Below are positions 1 through 8,394 of a stretch of DNA of 64,000 nucleotides, piece after piece; position 1 is the first letter of the stretch; each line of letters begins with the position of its first letter. A program made the translations under genes and the position numbers. Below the pieces are notes generated by a model that was not told the DNA's origin, searched no databases, and worked only from the letters and a program-made list of their open reading frames with translations. Origin of the DNA: Aquaspirillum sp. LM1. GTDB lineage: Bacteria; Pseudomonadota; Gammaproteobacteria; Burkholderiales; Aquaspirillaceae. The stretch covers positions 2,909,001-2,973,000 of the forward strand of contig NZ_CP019509.1 of assembly GCF_002002905.1 (NCBI RefSeq), given 5' to 3'.

Positions 1-110
1 ACTTCCTGACCAATCCCGTCGCCGGGCATCACACATAATTTCATTGGCAGCATCATCCACAAGATTGCACGGCCAATCAGTGTACGCCTGCGGCCAGGCC
101 GGGGAAACGC

Positions 111-1142
111 TTACGCCGCGCTCAGTTGCCCCAGCGCCTGACTGGCATTCGGGCACAGATGCGCTTCAAACTGGCGGGTGGCCGCCGCCCAGCTGAAGCC
201 CTCGGCGTACTGGCGCACCTTCTGGCGGTCCAGGCTCATGGCGTCCAGACACGCCTGACGCAAGTCCTCGCTGAGCACACCCGCGCCGCTGCTGGCCACC
301 ACATCCAGCGGCCCGGCCACCGGAAACGCTGCCACCGGCGTGCCGCAGGCCATGGCTTCCAGCAGCACCAGACCAAAGGTATCGGTCAGGCTGGGAAACA
401 CAAACACATCGGCTGCCCGGTAAAACCGCGCCAGTTCGGCTTGCGGATACACCCCGGCAAACCACACATTCGGGTAGCGGCGCTTGAGCGACTCCATCAG
501 CGGGCCGTCGCCCACCACCCATTTGCTGCCGGGCAAGTCCAGCTGCAAAAACGCCTCGATGTTTTTTTCCACCGCCACCCGGCCAATGTAAACAAAGCGC
601 GGCGGGATGGAATCGTCCAGCCGGTCGCGCTCGCCGGGGCAGAACAGGTCGGTATCCACCCCCCGGCTCCACACCACCACATTATTGAAGCCCCAGCCTT
701 CCAGCGCCGTCTTGATTGATGGCGTGGGTGCCATCACTGCCGCGCTGGGGCCATGAAACCAGCGCATGAACGCATAGCTGGCCGACAGCGGCAGGCGCAC
801 GCGGGCGTGGATGTATTCAGGAAAGCGGGTGTGGTACGCCGTGGTGAAGCGCAGGCCATGCTGCATGCACCAGCGCCGCGCCGCCAGACCCAGCGGGCCT
901 TCGGTGGCAATGTGAATGGCGTCGGGGGCAAACGCTTTCAGCATCGCTGCCACCTTGGCATAAGGCCGCCACGACAGGCGGATGTCCGGGTAGGTGGGGC
1001 AGGGAAAGGTGCGAAAGTCCAGCGGGGTGATCATGGACACGTTGTGGCCCAGTTCGCCCAGCTCGCGGCAGGTTTCGGTCAGGGTGCGAACCACGCCGTT
1101 GACTTGCGGACGCCAGGCGTCGGTGACAATCATGATGCGCAT
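111..1142 (-). CDS. GT4-family glycosyltransferase
   Basis: Retaining glycosyltransferase of the GT4 type, 343 aa, which probably adds a sugar from a nucleotide-sugar donor to a lipid or polysaccharide acceptor at the inner membrane. Visible family features are the N-terminal NGVVRTL acceptor-side loop (residues 15-21), WSRGVD at 158-163, GRVAVEKN at 187-194 and the donor-binding E-x7-E type stretch DTFGLVLLEAMACGTP near 254-269. The start overlaps the end of the upstream phosphoesterase gene by 13 bp, so the two are translationally coupled. This phosphoesterase/GT pairing is known in several betaproteobacteria and suggests an envelope-lipid role. The acceptor is unknown. Confidence 0.88.
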   Translation of the reverse strand: MRIMIVTDAWRPQVNGVVRTLTETCRELGELGHNVSMITPLDFRTFPCPTYPDIRLSWRPYAKVAAMLKAFAPDAIHIATEGPLGLAARRWCMQHGLRFTTAYHTRFPEYIHARVRLPLSASYAFMRWFHGPSAAVMAPTPSIKTALEGWGFNNVVVWSRGVDTDLFCPGERDRLDDSIPPRFVYIGRVAVEKNIEAFLQLDLPGSKWVVGDGPLMESLKRRYPNVWFAGVYPQAELARFYRAADVFVFPSLTDTFGLVLLEAMACGTPVAAFPVAGPLDVVASSGAGVLSEDLRQACLDAMSLDRQKVRQYAEGFSWAAATRQFEAHLCPNASQALGQLSAA

Positions 1143-1984
1143 GAAGAAGCTTCCTCGGGGTCGGGATCGGGCTGGGCCGGTTCCGGCTTGCCCAGAATGC
1201 GCGGCCAGTGGACGATGTCCAGCTGACCATCCAGGGTTTCGACCAGGGCGGTCAGGCTTTCCACCCAGTCACCATCGTTGCAGTACAGCACGCCGTCGAT
1301 CTGGCGGATCTCGGCCTTGTGAATATGCCCGCACACCACGCCGTCAAACCCGCGCCGCCGCGCCTCGTCGGCCAGCACCCGCTCAAAGTCGCTGATGAAG
1401 TTCACCGCGTTTTTCACCTTGTGCTTGAGGTACTGCGACAGCGACCAGTACGGCAGGCCAAAATGCCCGCGCAGACGGTTGAACCAGCGGTTCAGGTGCA
1501 GGATGCCGGTGTACAGGCTGTCGCCCAGATAGGCCAACCACTTGGCGTATTGGATCACCCCGTCAAATTCATCGCCGTGCAGCACCAGCAAGCGGCGGCC
1601 ATCCACCAGGGTGTGCACTGCCTCCTGACGAATGGCAATCCCGCCAAAGTCCAGCCCGGCAAACTGCCGGCCTGCTTCATCGTGGTTGCCAGGGATGAAC
1701 ACCACCTGGGTGCCCTTGCGCACCTTGCGCAGGATTTTTTGCACCACATCGTTGTGCGCCTGCTTCCAGTACCAGGATTTTTTCAGCTGCCAGCCATCGA
1801 CGATATCCCCAACCAGATAGAGGATGTCGCTGTCGGTGTGGCGCAAGAAATCCAGCAAATACTCGGCCTGGCAGCCTGCAGTGCCCAGGTGGATGTCAGA
1901 CAGCCAGATGGCCCGGTAATGGCGGGCAATCGGCAGCGACAAGCTGAAAGAGGGGAGGTCGGTTTCAGGTTTCACGCTGCACAT
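1130..1984 (-). CDS. UDP-2,3-diacylglucosamine diphosphatase-like metallophosphoesterase
   Basis: Calcineurin-like metallophosphoesterase of the LpxH/LpxH2 type, about 284 aa from the chosen ATG. Metal-binding motifs run in order: SDIHLG (29-34), GDIVDGW (59-65), GNHDE (99-103), LHGDEFDG and GHIHKAE. LpxH enzymes cleave UDP-2,3-diacylglucosamine to lipid X in lipid A synthesis; LpxH2-like paralogues share the fold and may act on other substrates. The frame stays open upstream to a GTG at 2083, but that extension is basic and low-complexity. The ATG at 1984 leaves a short leader before the catalytic core. It is first gene of a two-gene operon with the glycosyltransferase. Confidence 0.82.
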   Translation of the reverse strand: MCSVKPETDLPSFSLSLPIARHYRAIWLSDIHLGTAGCQAEYLLDFLRHTDSDILYLVGDIVDGWQLKKSWYWKQAHNDVVQKILRKVRKGTQVVFIPGNHDEAGRQFAGLDFGGIAIRQEAVHTLVDGRRLLVLHGDEFDGVIQYAKWLAYLGDSLYTGILHLNRWFNRLRGHFGLPYWSLSQYLKHKVKNAVNFISDFERVLADEARRRGFDGVVCGHIHKAEIRQIDGVLYCNDGDWVESLTALVETLDGQLDIVHWPRILGKPEPAQPDPDPEEASSCAS

Positions 1985-2165
1985 GCTGCCGGTGTGGCAT
2001 TGCAGGGCGGGGTCAACCGGGTGACGGCGGCAAGAAGGTTTTTTGAAGGGAAGGTGAAGCGGCAGCGCGGCAAGCGCGGGCACAACAAGAATGCGCTAGA
2101 ATAGAAAAAAACACACTGAATACAAGCGATTGTTTGCACAGCCACGACATTAGCATTGAACGCAC

Positions 2166-2363
2166 ATGAAAAAACCATCGCCCTACCACGCCATCGGCCT
2201 GCCTCGGCCCCCAACGGAACGATATGTCTCTCACGAACAGGCCGCCGTTGAGATTATCGAGGCAGGCAAGCGCCACGCCGCCACCCCGCAAACTGCACGC
2301 GCCTTCTTGCAACGGGTCGGCATTCTGGACGCTGACGGCCAACTCTCGCCCCACTACCGCTGA
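2166..2363 (+). CDS. small hypothetical protein (65 aa)
   Basis: Short ORF whose C-terminus ends in GILDADGQLSPHYR after a helical FLQRVGI segment. That ending recalls a recurrent motif in small proteobacterial proteins of unknown function, which is the main reason for calling it real. It lies divergent from the phosphoesterase gene. No strong Shine-Dalgarno precedes the ATG. No function can be assigned. Confidence 0.55.
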   Translation: MKKPSPYHAIGLPRPPTERYVSHEQAAVEIIEAGKRHAATPQTARAFLQRVGILDADGQLSPHYR

Positions 2364-2398
2364 TGTACAGCCGTCCGCCGGCCTTTGTGCAGTATCCC

Positions 2399-3111
2399 GG
2401 TCCAGTTTTTTCGACCCCCCCGATAGGGAATCAAGCGCTCAAGCCTGCACGGGCGCAGATTTGAGCCGGTATTGTCTTGCAAACTCTGCTGAGCTCATGT
2501 TGCCCAGGGCCGAGCTTAAAGCGTTTCTGGTTGTAAAATGTCAGCAGGTTTTTTGCCCCCAGCAGCATGTGTTTGCTATCCGTGGTGTGAGCAAATTTGC
2601 GCGTCCAGCAGGTTTTTAGGTCAACCGCTTTCAACAGCTTACGCACTTTGTCGCGCCCAAGCCGCACGCCGCATTCGGCCAGCGCGCAGTGCATTTTGCT
2701 GCTGCCATTGAGCCTTGGAGGTGAGCCTTACAGTTGGCTGATGATGGGCTGCATCATCGATAAGTGCGGGCGAACAAGGAGGAGGGGGTTTTTAGGATTT
2801 CGTTGTCCTTTTTGGCAATGCGCAGTTCAGCTTCAAGTTGGCGGATGCGTTGCCGGTCTAAGATCAGTGGCAGGCCGATGCCCGGCTGGCCGTTGAATTC
2901 GGCTTTGTACTCGGCGACCCAACGGTAGACACCGGTTTCGCCAAGGTTCAGTTCATGGCAGAGCTGGGTGATGCAGTGCTGTTACTGAACGATTTTTTTG
3001 GCGACTTCGAGTTTGAACTCGGGGGTAAAGTGGAGACGGGTTTGTGGCATATTCGATGTCCTTTGGGTGGTGGGATTGTTCCACCCATCGGCTTGTTCTA
3101 AAAAATTAGAC
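2399..3111 (-). mobile_element. IS3-family element remnant (orfA/orfB, internally deleted)
   Basis: Minus-strand remnant of an IS3-type element. The orfA reading starts at the ATG at 3050 (MPQTRLHFTPEFKLEVAKK) and is interrupted after about 22 codons by an in-frame TAA. It then continues with a helix-turn-helix/leucine-zipper-like stretch (VYRWVAEYKAEF, RQLEAELRIAKKDNEILK). The orfB part jumps from an early segment (GVRLGRDKVRKLLKAV, KFAHTTDSKH) directly to the C-terminal FYNQKRF segment, so the DDE catalytic core is deleted. The outer ends, near 2399 (GGTCCAGTTTTTTCGA) and 3111 (reading inward GTCTAATTTTTTAGAAC), are imperfect inverted repeats. Non-functional. Confidence 0.8.
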
Positions 3112-3338
3112 TATGCACGTTATGGTCGAAGAAGCTCTTGATTAGGTGCTAAAATACCAGCCCAGTCAACGTGCTGCGCACAACGAAACAACTCGTAGTA
3201 CGCGCAGCAAAAGATTCCAAAAGAGCCGTTGCAGTGTCTGTAAGTATGCTCCGTTGCCAACACATCAACCACAAGTTACAAGAGGAGCGGACCCCTCCCC
3301 CTGAAGTGCTTAATTAGGGGAGCACGTTACATAACAGA
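3112..3338 (+). other. leader region of the R-M operon
   Basis: 227 bp with no credible ORF between the IS remnant and the methyltransferase. No clear -35/-10 pair was found. A CTCCCC/GGGGAG hairpin (3295-3322) ends 16 bases before the methyltransferase ATG, and no Shine-Dalgarno is visible. Confidence 0.4.
3295..3322 (+). promoter_or_regulatory. hairpin just upstream of the methyltransferase start
   Basis: CTCCCC at 3295-3300 pairs with GGGGAG at 3317-3322 around an AT-rich 16-base loop. Its position in the 5' leader suggests translational or autoregulatory control of the methyltransferase, but this is inference only. Confidence 0.35.
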
Positions 3339-4649
3339 ATGAGCAGAGACGATATTGTTGTATCTCTTTTTGCTGGGGCGGGCGGGTTCTCAACCGGATT
3401 TTCCCAAGCCGGGTTAACTCCGCTTTTCGGGGCTGAAATTAACTCTGACGCCTGCCAAACTTACCAGCTAAATGTAGGCAGCCCCTGCCATCAGCTCGAT
3501 TTGAGCACGACCGAGCCTGCTCAGCTCGCACAGCTTACCGGTGGTCGCAAGCCATTTGTTGTTATCGGTGGTCCGCCGTGTCAAGGGTTTAGCACTGCAG
3601 GCCCCCGAAACTCTGCCGATCCCCGCAATCAGCTCATCTTCAATTACCTCAACATCGTTGAGAAGCTCTCACCTCGCTGGTTCATCTTCGAGAATGTCGA
3701 GGGACTTTTGACTTCTGGTGGCGGTAAGGACCTTGCACGCTTGGTCCGTGAGTTTATCAACATGGGGTACTCGATCCGGCTACAGAAGGTGAACCTCGCC
3801 TCGTATGGCGTACCTCAGACGCGCAAGCGAGTACTAATAGTCGGCAACCGGCTTGGCATCGACTTCCAATTTCCCGAGGAACTGTTTTCATTTGACAGCG
3901 GGAAGGCCAAGAAATCTTCTGACAAGCCCTTGGCACCTAGTCTCGCCGAAGCAATCGCAGGTCTTGGTCATGCAGCAACTACAAAGGGGGTACTAGTTCC
4001 GTACTCCAGCCCTTATCCAGTCAACGCATTCGAAGCTCGCATGAGGGAGGGCAACGTCGCAGGTACCGTGACTCACCACATCCGAGTGGAGCCCGCCGAA
4101 CGAATGCAGGTGGAACTGCTTATGCCTGGTCAGACGATGAAAGACCTTCCACCCGAGCTTTGGCATGATAGCTACAAGCGGCGTGCAAACCGGAGGGTTT
4201 CGGACGGGACTCCGACCGAGAAACGAGGCGGAGCACCATCAGGCATCAAGCGCATGCATGGCAACTTGCAGAGCCTCACAATTACGGGAGCCGCCGCGAG
4301 GGAGTTTATCCACCCCACAGAACACCGTCCGCTCACCATTCGAGAGTGCGCTCGCATTCAAACCTTTCCTGACAAGTACCAGTGGGTCGGCAACAGCTCT
4401 AGCGTTATTCAACAAATTGGAAATGCAGTCCCACCACTCGCTGCAGAGCGGCTTGCCAAGCACTTGCAAGAGATTGACGGGTCTTTTGGCGCAGATATGC
4501 AGCCAGCGGGCGTGAAAACAGCAAAGCTTCTAGGGTTTGTCCTTACCGAAGCAGCGGGTATGAGCCCTGCTCTCAAGTCAACAGAAGCACTACTCAGAGA
4601 ATTGCATCAAGGGGGATTTGTTTTTGATGATCACACGGCAACGGCTTAG
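3339..4649 (+). CDS. DNA (cytosine-5-)-methyltransferase of a type II R-M system
   Basis: C5-cytosine DNA methyltransferase, 436 aa, which should protect host DNA from the endonuclease encoded next to it. Motifs occur in canonical order: motif I FAGAGGFS (11-18), motif [11 protein letters not shown] with catalytic Cys81, motif VI ENV (118-120), motif VIII QTRKRV (160-165), a variable target-recognition region, and motif X GNAVPP near residue 361. No Shine-Dalgarno is obvious before the ATG. The 3' end overlaps the nuclease ORF by 23 bp. Base composition is visibly less GC-rich than the flanking genes, and both sides carry remnants of one IS, which indicates horizontal acquisition. Confidence 0.95.
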   Translation: MSRDDIVVSLFAGAGGFSTGFSQAGLTPLFGAEINSDACQTYQLNVGSPCHQLDLSTTEPAQLAQLTGGRKPFVVIGGPPCQGFSTAGPRNSADPRNQLIFNYLNIVEKLSPRWFIFENVEGLLTSGGGKDLARLVREFINMGYSIRLQKVNLASYGVPQTRKRVLIVGNRLGIDFQFPEELFSFDSGKAKKSSDKPLAPSLAEAIAGLGHAATTKGVLVPYSSPYPVNAFEARMREGNVAGTVTHHIRVEPAERMQVELLMPGQTMKDLPPELWHDSYKRRANRRVSDGTPTEKRGGAPSGIKRMHGNLQSLTITGAAAREFIHPTEHRPLTIRECARIQTFPDKYQWVGNSSSVIQQIGNAVPPLAAERLAKHLQEIDGSFGADMQPAGVKTAKLLGFVLTEAAGMSPALKSTEALLRELHQGGFVFDDHTATA

Positions 4650-5760
4650 TGCGGAAAGATCGCAGCAGCTAACTAAACTGCTCACTATCACGAAAACCGC
4701 AAACATGAGAGCTCTCATGGATGCCAGCGAGCTGGCAAAGGTAATTGCGCTTGTGGCCGTCGACATTGGCAAGGGCGACGAAATGGAGCGAGCCTTTCCA
4801 GTGCTTTGGCCGAAACTGGCTCCGCCGCAGGAATACTACAGCACAGCGGTCGATTGGTTCACTGCCCCTGACGCAACGATTACATCCTTCGACATAGTCG
4901 ACATGCTCGATGCAGGTACGTCACTGGATCAGGACTTCATGACGTACCTAAAGTGCCTAACCGAACTGCACAAGCGGCGACGCAAATATGGGCTGATTCT
5001 TCAGAGGCAACCCCTGCCGACGATGGTGCAGATTTCGCCCAGGGCACTCATGGAATACGGCCCAGACTTTCCACCAGAAGCGCTTGCTTCGTGGCTAACT
5101 TGGCGCAAATTCTTCTACGACCTTGACAACCGGTCCGCACAGGAAACCGGCTACCTCTTCGAGCCCATCCTTGCCGCTGCCATCGGCGGCGAACCGAAGT
5201 CAGCACGCGAGCGCGTTGTCCGACGCACCGATGACTCGACGAAGGGTCGGCAGGTTGACTGCTGGAAAGTACTGCCAGATGGGACTCCGCTTGCATACGA
5301 ACTGAAGCTACGCGTGACTATCGCAGCCAGCGGTCAAGGGAGGTTCGGTGAGGAGCTTTCCTTCGCCCGTGACTGCAGAAGCTCAGGAGCAAAGCCGATT
5401 CTTGTCGTACTAGACCCGACAGAAAACGACAAGCTGACTGGACTCCAAGCCGCGTACCGCGATGCGGGCGGCGCTGCTTATGTGGGTGATGCGGCTTGGG
5501 GTCACCTTGAGGACGAAGCAGGAGCAACAATGGCGTCGTTTATTGAGCGCTACGTCCGCGTGCCCGTGGCTTCTGTGTCAAGCTTTGAAAATGCTATCGA
5601 AGCTGATTCAGCTAACCGTAGTCGTATCCTACAGGACCTGCGGGCGAAGCTCGAGGGTAACGAGCTGACCATCTCGCTGGGTGAACATCAGCGTCGTATC
5701 GAGCGTCACGAGGACCAGAGCATGGCAGCCGACGAGGACGATGGTAGCGAGCCGCTCTAG
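4627..5760 (+). CDS. type II restriction endonuclease (possibly ApaLI-like)
   Basis: Partner nuclease of the methyltransferase, 377 aa from the ATG at 4627, which has GGGGGA about ten bases upstream; a TTG at 4618 is an alternative start. The central part carries a PD-(D/E)xK-like signature: RQVDCW with Asp211, followed by AYELKLRV with Glu225-x-Lys227. The surrounding [17 protein letters not shown] and LVVLDPT segments recall the ApaLI-like restriction enzyme family from memory; if that is right the site would be GTGCAC, but the specificity cannot be read from sequence. No control (C) protein gene is present, so expression timing must rely on overlap or leader structure. Confidence 0.8.
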   Translation: MITRQRLSAERSQQLTKLLTITKTANMRALMDASELAKVIALVAVDIGKGDEMERAFPVLWPKLAPPQEYYSTAVDWFTAPDATITSFDIVDMLDAGTSLDQDFMTYLKCLTELHKRRRKYGLILQRQPLPTMVQISPRALMEYGPDFPPEALASWLTWRKFFYDLDNRSAQETGYLFEPILAAAIGGEPKSARERVVRRTDDSTKGRQVDCWKVLPDGTPLAYELKLRVTIAASGQGRFGEELSFARDCRSSGAKPILVVLDPTENDKLTGLQAAYRDAGGAAYVGDAAWGHLEDEAGATMASFIERYVRVPVASVSSFENAIEADSANRSRILQDLRAKLEGNELTISLGEHQRRIERHEDQSMAADEDDGSEPL

Positions 5761-5779
5761 TTGCTAAGAATCATGTACT

Positions 5780-6041
5780 GGTCAAGTTTTTTCGAACATC
5801 CCGATAGGGCGTCAACCGCTCAAGCCTGCACGGGCACAGGGCTGAGCTAGGGATACGCTGAAAAAATCGTCATTCCCGCGAAGGTGGGAGTCCAGAGCTT
5901 TGATTTTGCTGGGTTTTGCTTTTGGCAAAAACGGTTTTTCTGAATAAATCAGCGTGTCCCTAGCATTGTCTTTCAAACTCTGCCGGGCTCATATTACCCA
6001 GCGCCGAGTTCAAGCGTTTCTGGTTGTAAAACAATGGTGCC
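5780..6041 (-). mobile_element. second IS3-family remnant, interrupted by a 109-bp element
   Basis: Starts with the same end sequence as the 2399 remnant (GTCAAGTTTTTTCGAACATC) and continues through the matching orfB C-terminal coding segment (FYNQKR). It is interrupted at 5851-5959 by a small repeat with a CTAG target duplication. It has the same orientation as the first remnant, so the R-M pair lies between direct copies. Confidence 0.75.
5851..5959. repeat. 109-bp MITE-like element, copy 1
   Basis: Non-coding element with terminal inverted repeats GGATACGCTGA / TCAGCGTGTCC, flanked by CTAG at 5847-5850 and 5960-5963. An internal ATTCCCGCG-type palindrome lies near its left end. Related copies are at 29991, 45746 and 50992. 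Confidence 0.8.
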
Positions 6042-6165
6042 GCCACGCCAACAAGGCTTATTTGAACGTGGTTCAGTCAATCTAAGTTCTGCTTAAGCCT
6101 GCCCCTGCATACTGTCTCCCATGCCGTGACTGACACGGTCTTGTCACTGACTTCAGGAGATTTCC

Positions 6166-6423
6166 ATGCAACGCATCGCACTCGCCGCCGTACTGTCCAT
6201 CGCCTCCCTGTCTGCCTTTGCAGGCCAATCCTGCACCGACGCACCGAAGAACACCTGGATGACCAAGGAACAAATCACCACCCAGGTCAAGGGCATGGGC
6301 TACACCATCAAAAAGCTGGATGTGGAAGACAATTGCTACGAAGTGAAAGGCCTGGACAAGGATGGCAAGAAAGTCGAAGCCTACTTCAACCCGGTAGACG
6401 GCAAGCTGGTGAAAACCAAGTAA
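6166..6423 (+). CDS. small periplasmic PepSY-like protein
   Basis: 85-aa exported protein. Residues 1-19 form a signal peptide (hydrophobic core, AFA cleavage context). The mature part holds one PepSY-like alpha/beta unit: KEQITTQVKGMGYTIKKLDVEDNCYEVKGLDKDGKKVEAYFNP. Two cysteines (23 and in DNCYEV) could form a disulfide. Proteins of this type are often periplasmic inhibitors or sensors, but no partner is identifiable. A Shine-Dalgarno (CAGGAGA) precedes the ATG. The cytochrome b561 gene follows and may be functionally linked. Confidence 0.85.
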   Translation: MQRIALAAVLSIASLSAFAGQSCTDAPKNTWMTKEQITTQVKGMGYTIKKLDVEDNCYEVKGLDKDGKKVEAYFNPVDGKLVKTK

Positions 6424-6552
6424 TTCGCCTCACGCGCACGCTCAAGCCGTGTGTCCCTGGGGGGTCATGCACTTGAGTGATTCAGGCGGATGGTCAGCAC
6501 ACCCCGCAGCCCTGGCGGTGCGCTGGCCGGTCTGCCGGATAACTGCCTTGTC

Positions 6553-6586
6553 GCCCACATGGACACCACCATGCGGGCGTTTTTTT
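6553..6586 (+). terminator. Rho-independent terminator or attenuator
   Basis: GCCCACATGG (6553-6562) pairs with CCATGCGGGC (6569-6578) with one mismatch, followed by GTTTTTTT. It lies 130 bases after the PepSY gene and about 45 before the cytochrome start, so it could end the first gene or attenuate the second. Confidence 0.7.
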
Positions 6587-6631
6587 CTGGCTGGCGCGGC
6601 AGTCCGCCCAGTCACGCCAAAGGAGCTGCAG

Positions 6632-7177
6632 ATGTCTGCTTCCCTGCCTGCCACCCCGTCCGGACAACCGGTTAAAGTTTGGGATGGTTTTATCCGTCTG
6701 TTTCACTGGAGTATGGTCGCCATCGTGGCGCTGAACCTGTTCATTCTGGAAGAAGGCGATGTCGCCCACCGCTGGCTGGGCTATGTGGCGGCTGGCGGCG
6801 TGCTGGCGCGGCTGGTGTGGGGCTTTGTTGGCAGCCGCTATGCCCGGTTCAGCGACTGGTTTCCCACTCCGGCCCGTCTGCGCGCCCACCTCAGCGCCCT
6901 GCGCCGGGGCGAGCCGGAAACGCATCTGGGCCACAACCCGCTGGCCGGGTTGATGATTCTGACCCTGCTCAGCCTGCTGCTGGCGCTGGCGCTCAGCGGC
7001 TGGCTGATGGGCACTGACGCCTATTTTGGGGTGGAATGGGTGGAAGAGCTGCACGAAGGGCTGGCCAATGGCCTGCAGGGCCTGGTGGTGCTGCATGTGC
7101 TGGCGGCGGTGCTGATGGGGCGCAAACTGCGTCAGCCGCTGATCCAGGCCATGGTCACCGGCTACAAGAAGGGCTAA
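6632..7177 (+). CDS. cytochrome b561-family membrane protein
   Basis: 181-aa integral-membrane diheme cytochrome b of the prokaryotic b561 type. Four hydrophobic helices are apparent, with candidate haem-ligand histidines in RLFHWSMV, AHRWLGYV, ELHEGLANG and VVLHVLAAV. These proteins pass electrons between quinols and soluble or periplasmic partners. The open frame extends upstream to 6449, but the ATG at 6632 has AGGAG eight bases ahead and starts the recognisable domain. The C-terminus GYKKG is typical of b561 proteins associated with PepSY-like or cytochrome c partners. Confidence 0.88.
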   Translation: MSASLPATPSGQPVKVWDGFIRLFHWSMVAIVALNLFILEEGDVAHRWLGYVAAGGVLARLVWGFVGSRYARFSDWFPTPARLRAHLSALRRGEPETHLGHNPLAGLMILTLLSLLLALALSGWLMGTDAYFGVEWVEELHEGLANGLQGLVVLHVLAAVLMGRKLRQPLIQAMVTGYKKG

Positions 7178-7218
7178 GAACACGTTCAAAGTCTGCGAGA
7201 TTCGGGTGATCCTGCGTT

Positions 7219-7277
7219 GAAATGCCCCCAAAAATCCTCATTGACCGCGTGTCAACTGCGTTTTTTGGGGGCATTTC
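7219..7277. terminator. long inverted repeat between convergent genes
   Basis: GAAATGCCCCCAAAAA (7219-7234) is complementary to TTTTTGGGGGCATTTC (7262-7277), with a roughly 27-base loop. It lies between the convergent b561 and MBL-hydrolase genes and reads as a terminator in both directions because of the A/T runs on the inner stem. Confidence 0.6.
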
Positions 7278-7356
7278 GCCTTGGCTGACCCGTCGTTCGC
7301 TAGACTTTGCACACGTTCTAAGGCAAAGCAAACGCCCGGTGCATTGCTGGCGTGCG

Positions 7357-8118
7357 CTACACCGCCAGCACCATGCCTGAGGTCAGCTGCTGCACATCAC
7401 AGGGTGCCAGGGCGGCGATTTGCGCCAGCGTGCGTTCGGCATCGGTGGGTTTCAGGTGGCTGATCCACACCTGCGCTGCGCCAGGCAGGCGGGCGAGATC
7501 TTCGGCCAGCCGGCTGGGAGAATAGTGGCAGGCTTCCCGCGCCAGCGCGGCTTCTTCATCCGGGAAGGCGCATTCAATCAGCAGATGGCGCAGGTCTGGG
7601 CAATTTTCCAGCTGCTGCCAGAAATCCGCGTCGTGCAAGGTGTCGCCGCTGAACACCAGGCTGCCAGTCGGGCCTTGCAGCCGGTAGCCCACCGCTGGCA
7701 CGGTATGTCGCGCTGGCAGCACTTCCAGCACGCCATCGTCCACCTCAAAGCGCTCGCCCACCGCCAATGGGCACCAGCAAAGACGGGGAGATTGCGGGCT
7801 GGGCAGCTGGGTGAAGTCTGGCCAGATCTGCCAGTTGAAAATATGCTCGCGCAGGCTGTGCAGGGTTTCGGGCAGCGCCCATACCTGCAGCGGGCGTGAG
7901 CGGGTGGCCCCCACCGAATCAATCAGCAAGGGCAGCAGGGCAATATGGTCCAGGTGCGCGTGGGTGAGGAACACCTGGTCAATCGCGGCCATTTCTGACA
8001 GCGACAAGCTGGCCAGGCCGGTGCCGGCGTCAATCAGCGCGTGCGCACCCAGCTTCAGGCAGGTGGTGTGCCGGGCGCCGCCAATGCCGCCATCGCAACC
8101 CAGGACGGTGAGTTTCAT
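7357..8118 (-). CDS. MBL-fold hydrolase, cyclic-nucleotide phosphodiesterase type
   Basis: 253-aa metallo-beta-lactamase-fold enzyme. The metal motif THAHLDH (52-58) is intact, with later ligands in VFSGDT (Asp) and a C-terminal ISHLKP (His). The compact architecture, with MKLTVLGCDGG at the N-terminus, matches class II 3',5'-cyclic-nucleotide phosphodiesterases annotated in betaproteobacteria; RNase Z-like roles are less likely because the exosite arm is missing. It is monocistronic and convergent with cytochrome b561. Confidence 0.75.
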   Translation of the reverse strand: MKLTVLGCDGGIGGARHTTCLKLGAHALIDAGTGLASLSLSEMAAIDQVFLTHAHLDHIALLPLLIDSVGATRSRPLQVWALPETLHSLREHIFNWQIWPDFTQLPSPQSPRLCWCPLAVGERFEVDDGVLEVLPARHTVPAVGYRLQGPTGSLVFSGDTLHDADFWQQLENCPDLRHLLIECAFPDEEAALAREACHYSPSRLAEDLARLPGAAQVWISHLKPTDAERTLAQIAALAPCDVQQLTSGMVLAV

Positions 8119-8394
8119 GCAGTAATCCCTCTAAACCTGTCGTCACACGCCGGTCTGGCGGTGTGGGGGCATGTGCCGTGGCGCAGGCGGAGCACGCCGG
8201 GGTGGGCCATCCCGTTTTTATCTGGCCCCGGCGCAAGCGCGCTGCGTCGGGGAGGATTGCCCGGCGGCATGACGCGGGCCAACGCCGCCGGGGCTATATT
8301 GTGCGGGCCGGGCCGACGCAGGGCAAGGGCGGGATTGACCCCAGGCCAGCGCTGCGGTATCCCTTGGGCTTCCCGTGCCGGACGCCTGCCTGCC

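Noticed and set aside
1984-2083. 33-residue N-terminal extension of the phosphoesterase from a GTG
   Set aside because: Basic, proline-rich and unlike the family; the internal ATG suits the domain better.
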